A stretch of DNA of 8,528 nt from JAFGED01 sp034430835. GTDB taxonomy: Bacteria; Chloroflexota; Anaerolineae; B4-G1. The DNA lies in contig DAOUDX010000266.1 in assembly GCA_034430835.1 (NCBI GenBank), forward strand, positions 1 to 8,528, given 5' to 3'. The position numbers and the translations under genes are program-made. Below are positions 5,703 through 8,528 of the stretch, piece by piece. The notes below the pieces were generated by a model. The model searched no databases. It saw only the letters and a list, made by a program, of their open reading frames with translations, and was not told the origin of the DNA. The number at the start of each line of letters is the position of its first letter. Positions within the stretch are counted from its first letter, which is position 1.

Positions 5703-7808
5703 ATGGACAGAATCTTTTATCCCAACAGCGTCGTCGTCTTCGGTGTCTCAGAAAAGTCCGACAACCTGGCCGCCAACATCATCGCCAACCTGAAAGCGTT
5801 CAACTATAGCGGCGACATCCATGCCGTCGGGCTTAGGGCTGGCCAAGTGCACGGTGTTCCCATCCTCACGTCCGTGGATGCTCTGCCCGACAGTATCGAC
5901 CTGGCCGTGATCTTGACACCGGCGGCGACGGTGTCCAACCTGATGGATGGTTGCGGAAAGAAAGGCATCCGCCGGGCAGTGATCGAGTCAGGCGGCTTCT
6001 CCGAGTTCTCAGAGGAAGGGCAGGAGCTGGAAAGGCGGGTCTGCGAAGCGGCGGAACGATGGGATATCCGTTTCGTGGGACCAAACTGCATCAGCGTGGT
6101 CAACATGGAGAATGGCTTGTGCCTGCCCTTTGTGCCCTTCGAGCGGCGAGCGTTCAAGCGTGGCCCGGTTTCGGTGCTGGCTCAGAGCGGGGGGATCTCT
6201 ATCACGTACCTACTCATGCTCAGCGAGGCAGGGCTGGGAGTCAACAAGGTCGTCAGCATGGGCAACAAGGCCAACATGGACGAAGTGGACTATCTGTCCT
6301 TCCTGCTGCAAGACGCCGGCACGGAGGTGATCATTCTCTACCTCGAAAGCATCGAGGAGGGCCGGCGACTGATCGAGCTGGCTGCCACGTCGCCCAAGCC
6401 GATCATCGTGCACAAGACGAACGTCAGCCGGGCCAGCGCCGAGGTGGCTTTCTCGCACACGGGGGCGCTGGCCAACGATGACGAGATCGTCAGTGTGGCC
6501 CTGCGACAAGCGGGGATCGCCAGGGCGGCCAGCTTTGACGATGCCGTGAGATTGGCACAGGGGCTCGCGCTGCCGCCGGTGCAGGGCCGGAATCTCATCG
6601 TCCTATCGCGCACCGGCGGTCACGCGGTGGTGGCTGCCGACGCCGCCGAGGTCAACAACTTCCGGCTCATGCCCATCTCCGAGGAGGTTCTGGACGACGT
6701 GCGCAGCCTGCTCCGTGCCGACGTCATCGCGCTGACCAACCCGCTCGACCTGGGCGCCATCTTTGACTTTCGCCTGTACGCGCGCATCGTCGAAAAGTGT
6801 CTGAACGTCCTCAATCCCGATGCCGTGCTGGTAGCCCACACCTACAGCTCCGGCCCCGAGGCCGATAGCTCCCACGAGCTGGCCTACCAATTGGGTGAGC
6901 TAGCCCGCAAGCTGTACAAACCGGTGGCGTTCTGTCCCTTTGCCCCCAGATCGGAGATTGAAACACTCCAGCGGGAGATGGGCTACCCGATATTCACTGA
7001 GATAGAAGAGGCGGTGCGGGTGTTGGCCGCTTCGCGCGAGCGATCCGCCCACCCGGCCCGGTTGTTCCCGTTGCCGCCACCACCGGCCCGCCGCCCTCAC
7101 GAGGTCGAAAAGCTATTGGTCCGCGACGGCGTGCTGACGACGGACACGGCCCTGGGACTGTGCGCTGCCTACGGCATCTCTGTAGCTGAATGGGCGGTGG
7201 TGGACAGCGTGGAGGGAGCGCTTGTGGCAGCGGCCAGCATGGAGTACCCTGTGGTGCTCAAGGTGCTCTCAACTGACGTGACGCACAAGTCGGACGTGGG
7301 AGGAGTGGCGCTGAACGTCGGTGGCCCAGAGAAGCTGCGGGAAGAGTTCCCCGCGCTCTTGGCGCGGATGGAGGTGCGCGCTCCCGGTGCAGAAGTGGGA
7401 GAGGTGCTCGTGCAGCGCATGCTACCCGGAGGACGGGAGGTGATCCTGGGCGGCAAGCGGGATCCCAGCTTCGGACCGGTCGTGATGTTTGGGTCGGGCG
7501 GGGTGTACGCCGAGGTATTTGAGGACGTCGCGTTTCGCCTGGCCCCATTGACACGCGAATCGGCCAGCGAGATGATCGCCGAGGTGCGGGGAAGCCGCAT
7601 GCTGCGGGGCGTGCGCGGCGAGCAGCCAGTGGACGTGGAATCGATCGTCGAGGTACTGCTGGCGCTTTCGCGCCTCCTGGTCGAATGTCCCGAAGTGACC
7701 GAGATCGACGTGAATCCCCTGCTCGTGTTCGAGGAGGGTGCGATGGCGGTGGACGCCCGAGCAGTCATCAGGTGCCGGGCGCGTTCCGGCCCGGAGACAG
7801 GGATTTGA
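5703..7808 (+). CDS. Acyl-CoA synthetase (NDP/ADP-forming), fused alpha-beta, acetate--CoA ligase type
   Basis: This 701-residue enzyme interconverts acyl-CoA + ADP + phosphate with acid + CoA + ATP, allowing ATP synthesis from acetyl- or other acyl-CoA in the cytoplasm. The alpha part (about 1-445) has a CoA-binding Rossmann domain (VVVFGVSE...; RFVGPNCISVVN 123-134) and succinyl-CoA-ligase-like domains (QSGGIS 161-166). SHTGALA places the phosphorylatable His at H252. A proline-rich linker (about 450-465) leads to the beta part, an ATP-grasp domain (about 466-695). This contains YPVVLKVLSTDVTHKSDVGGV, with the second conserved His H528, then FGSGGVYAE and EIDVNPLLV. Both catalytic histidines are kept, so it should be active; the acyl substrate is unknown. 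The ATG at 5703 has AGGAGG 5 nt upstream. It is divergent from the cyclic-nucleotide-binding gene, and a separate promoter follows for ffh. Confidence 0.93.
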   Translation: MDRIFYPNSVVVFGVSEKSDNLAANIIANLKAFNYSGDIHAVGLRAGQVHGVPILTSVDALPDSIDLAVILTPAATVSNLMDGCGKKGIRRAVIESGGFSEFSEEGQELERRVCEAAERWDIRFVGPNCISVVNMENGLCLPFVPFERRAFKRGPVSVLAQSGGISITYLLMLSEAGLGVNKVVSMGNKANMDEVDYLSFLLQDAGTEVIILYLESIEEGRRLIELAATSPKPIIVHKTNVSRASAEVAFSHTGALANDDEIVSVALRQAGIARAASFDDAVRLAQGLALPPVQGRNLIVLSRTGGHAVVAADAAEVNNFRLMPISEEVLDDVRSLLRADVIALTNPLDLGAIFDFRLYARIVEKCLNVLNPDAVLVAHTYSSGPEADSSHELAYQLGELARKLYKPVAFCPFAPRSEIETLQREMGYPIFTEIEEAVRVLAASRERSAHPARLFPLPPPPARRPHEVEKLLVRDGVLTTDTALGLCAAYGISVAEWAVVDSVEGALVAAASMEYPVVLKVLSTDVTHKSDVGGVALNVGGPEKLREEFPALLARMEVRAPGAEVGEVLVQRMLPGGREVILGGKRDPSFGPVVMFGSGGVYAEVFEDVAFRLAPLTRESASEMIAEVRGSRMLRGVRGEQPVDVESIVEVLLALSRLLVECPEVTEIDVNPLLVFEEGAMAVDARAVIRCRARSGPETGI

Positions 7809-7859
7809 CCGTTTCTGTCCTCAGCGGTGATTCTCCAGGCAACGAACGCGCCTTGATAC

Positions 7860-7888
7860 TTGACGAAACAGGGCTTTTCCGTTACAAT
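7860..7888 (+). promoter_or_regulatory. Sigma70-type promoter upstream of ffh
   Basis: TTGACG (7860-7865), exactly 17 nt, and TACAAT (7883-7888) give five of six matches in both hexamers with ideal spacing. The predicted start is near 7895, leaving a leader of about 30 nt before the ffh ATG. This is the best promoter match in the window and implies that ffh does not depend on read-through from the synthetase gene. Confidence 0.7.
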
Positions 7889-7925
7889 CGCCCCGGTTAT
7901 GTGAACGGCTGCCAGCCAGGATGCA

Positions 7926-8528
7926 ATGTTTGAGAATCTGACCGACAAACTCCAGGCCGTTTTCAAGCGGCTGGGTAAGCGCGGTATCCTGCGAGAAAGC
8001 GATGTCGATGAGGTGCTGCGCGAGATTCGCCTGGCCCTGCTGGAAGCCGACGTACATTACAAAGTTGTCAAGGATTTCGTCGCTCGCGTGCGCGAGAGAG
8101 CCGTCGGTGCCGAGGTCACGAAGAGCCTCAGCCCGGCTCAGCAGGTGATCAAGATCGTTCACCAAGCGCTGATCGAGACACTGGGCGAGCCGGGCCGCCT
8201 GGATCTGAGCGGGCCTGCGCCCTATGTGATTATGTTGGTGGGTCTGCAGGGCTCGGGCAAGACGACGACGGTGGCGAAACTGGCGCTACATCTCAAGCAA
8301 AGCGGGCACCTGCCCCTGATGGTCGCCGGGGATACGTACCGGCCGGCCGCCATCACGCAACTGGAAGTGCTGGGCCGCCAACTGGAGCTGCCAGTCCATA
8401 GTGAAGGCCAGAACGCCTCGCCTCCCAAGATCTGCGCCAACGGCGTCCGTGAGGCACGCCGGAAGGGTTGCGACGTCGTCATCCTGGACACCGCCGGCCG
8501 CCTCCAGATCGATAAGGAGATGATGGCC
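7926..8528 (+). CDS. ffh: Signal recognition particle GTPase Ffh (SRP54), N-terminal part
   Basis: The first 201 residues are visible and the gene runs off the right edge. Ffh binds 4.5S RNA and signal sequences and, with FtsY, directs nascent membrane proteins to the translocon. The N domain (1-88) has the conserved ALLEADV at 37-43. The G domain shows the P-loop GLQGSGKTTT (106-115), DTYRPAA (136-142) and DTAGR (188-192). The M domain is not included. SRP-specific spacing and the GLQGSGKTT form separate it from FtsY. The ATG at 7926 gives the standard MFENLTDKL start. Its ribosome site is weak (AGGA at 7918-7921, 4-nt spacing). An out-of-frame ATG at 7921 stops after six codons. Confidence 0.96.
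   Translation, partial: MFENLTDKLQAVFKRLGKRGILRESDVDEVLREIRLALLEADVHYKVVKDFVARVRERAVGAEVTKSLSPAQQVIKIVHQALIETLGEPGRLDLSGPAPYVIMLVGLQGSGKTTTVAKLALHLKQSGHLPLMVAGDTYRPAAITQLEVLGRQLELPVHSEGQNASPPKICANGVREARRKGCDVVILDTAGRLQIDKEMMA

Noticed and set aside
7775..7794. Inverted repeat CCGGGC/GCCCGG as a terminator of the synthetase gene
   Set aside because: The stem is only 6 bp, lies inside the coding region and has no T-tract after it.
7169..7966. 265-codon minus-strand open frame opposite the synthetase and the start of ffh
   Set aside because: It is Ser/Thr/Arg-rich, typical of an antisense shadow, and conflicts with two certain genes and the ffh promoter.
1..8528. tRNA genes, CRISPR arrays, insertion sequences, attachment sites
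   Set aside because: No cloverleaf, spaced direct repeats, transposase or terminal inverted repeats were seen in the short gaps available.

Overview
This GC-rich bacterial window carries eight apparently intact or partial protein genes and one degraded gene. Shine-Dalgarno sites are strong, several starts are GTG, and intergenic gaps are short. The gene content is an YacL-type PIN-TRAM protein upstream of cysS and rlmB, a fused ADP-forming acyl-CoA synthetase, a stand-alone cyclic-nucleotide-binding protein and ffh. This would fit Chloroflexota (Anaerolineae-like) or a similar deep-branching anaerobe, but the assignment is inference from gene content and style, not from a marker gene.

Layout. 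(1) Bases 1-155 hold no recognisable gene, only a weak hairpin downstream of rlmB. (2) Bases 156-3531, minus strand, form a housekeeping cluster in the transcription order PIN-TRAM membrane protein, cysS, rlmB. A good sigma70-like promoter lies at 3776-3803, and a 15-bp perfect dyad overlaps its -10. The cysS-rlmB gap encodes a 13-bp hairpin that pairs fully only in minus-strand RNA. (3) Bases 3800-4043, minus strand, hold a decayed ACR3/ArsB-type arsenite efflux gene, reduced to its N-terminus (with a frameshift) and a probable C-terminal stub. (4) Bases 4080-5553, minus strand, encode a cyclic-nucleotide-binding domain protein, a 66-residue unrecognised protein overlapping it by 4 nt, and a class I SAM-dependent methyltransferase. 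A potentially structured 72-nt segment separates the last two. (5) From a 149-nt divergent promoter region, a 701-residue fused acyl-CoA synthetase (ADP-forming) reads rightward at 5703-7808. (6) A clear promoter at 7860-7888 precedes ffh (SRP54), which starts at 7926 and runs off the window.

How they fit. The minus-strand cluster links translation (Cys-tRNA synthesis, 23S rRNA 2'-O-methylation) with a membrane-anchored putative nuclease. The divergent pair joins a nucleotide-sensing protein to an energy-conserving acyl-CoA/acyl-phosphate enzyme; regulation between them is only suggested by position. Ffh belongs to co-translational membrane targeting and appears independently transcribed. I do not see a clearly new multi-gene system. 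The items most worth checking are the ACR3 remnant that now abuts the housekeeping promoter, the dyad on that promoter, the strand-asymmetric hairpin, and the uncharacterised 66-residue protein coupled to the cyclic-nucleotide sensor.
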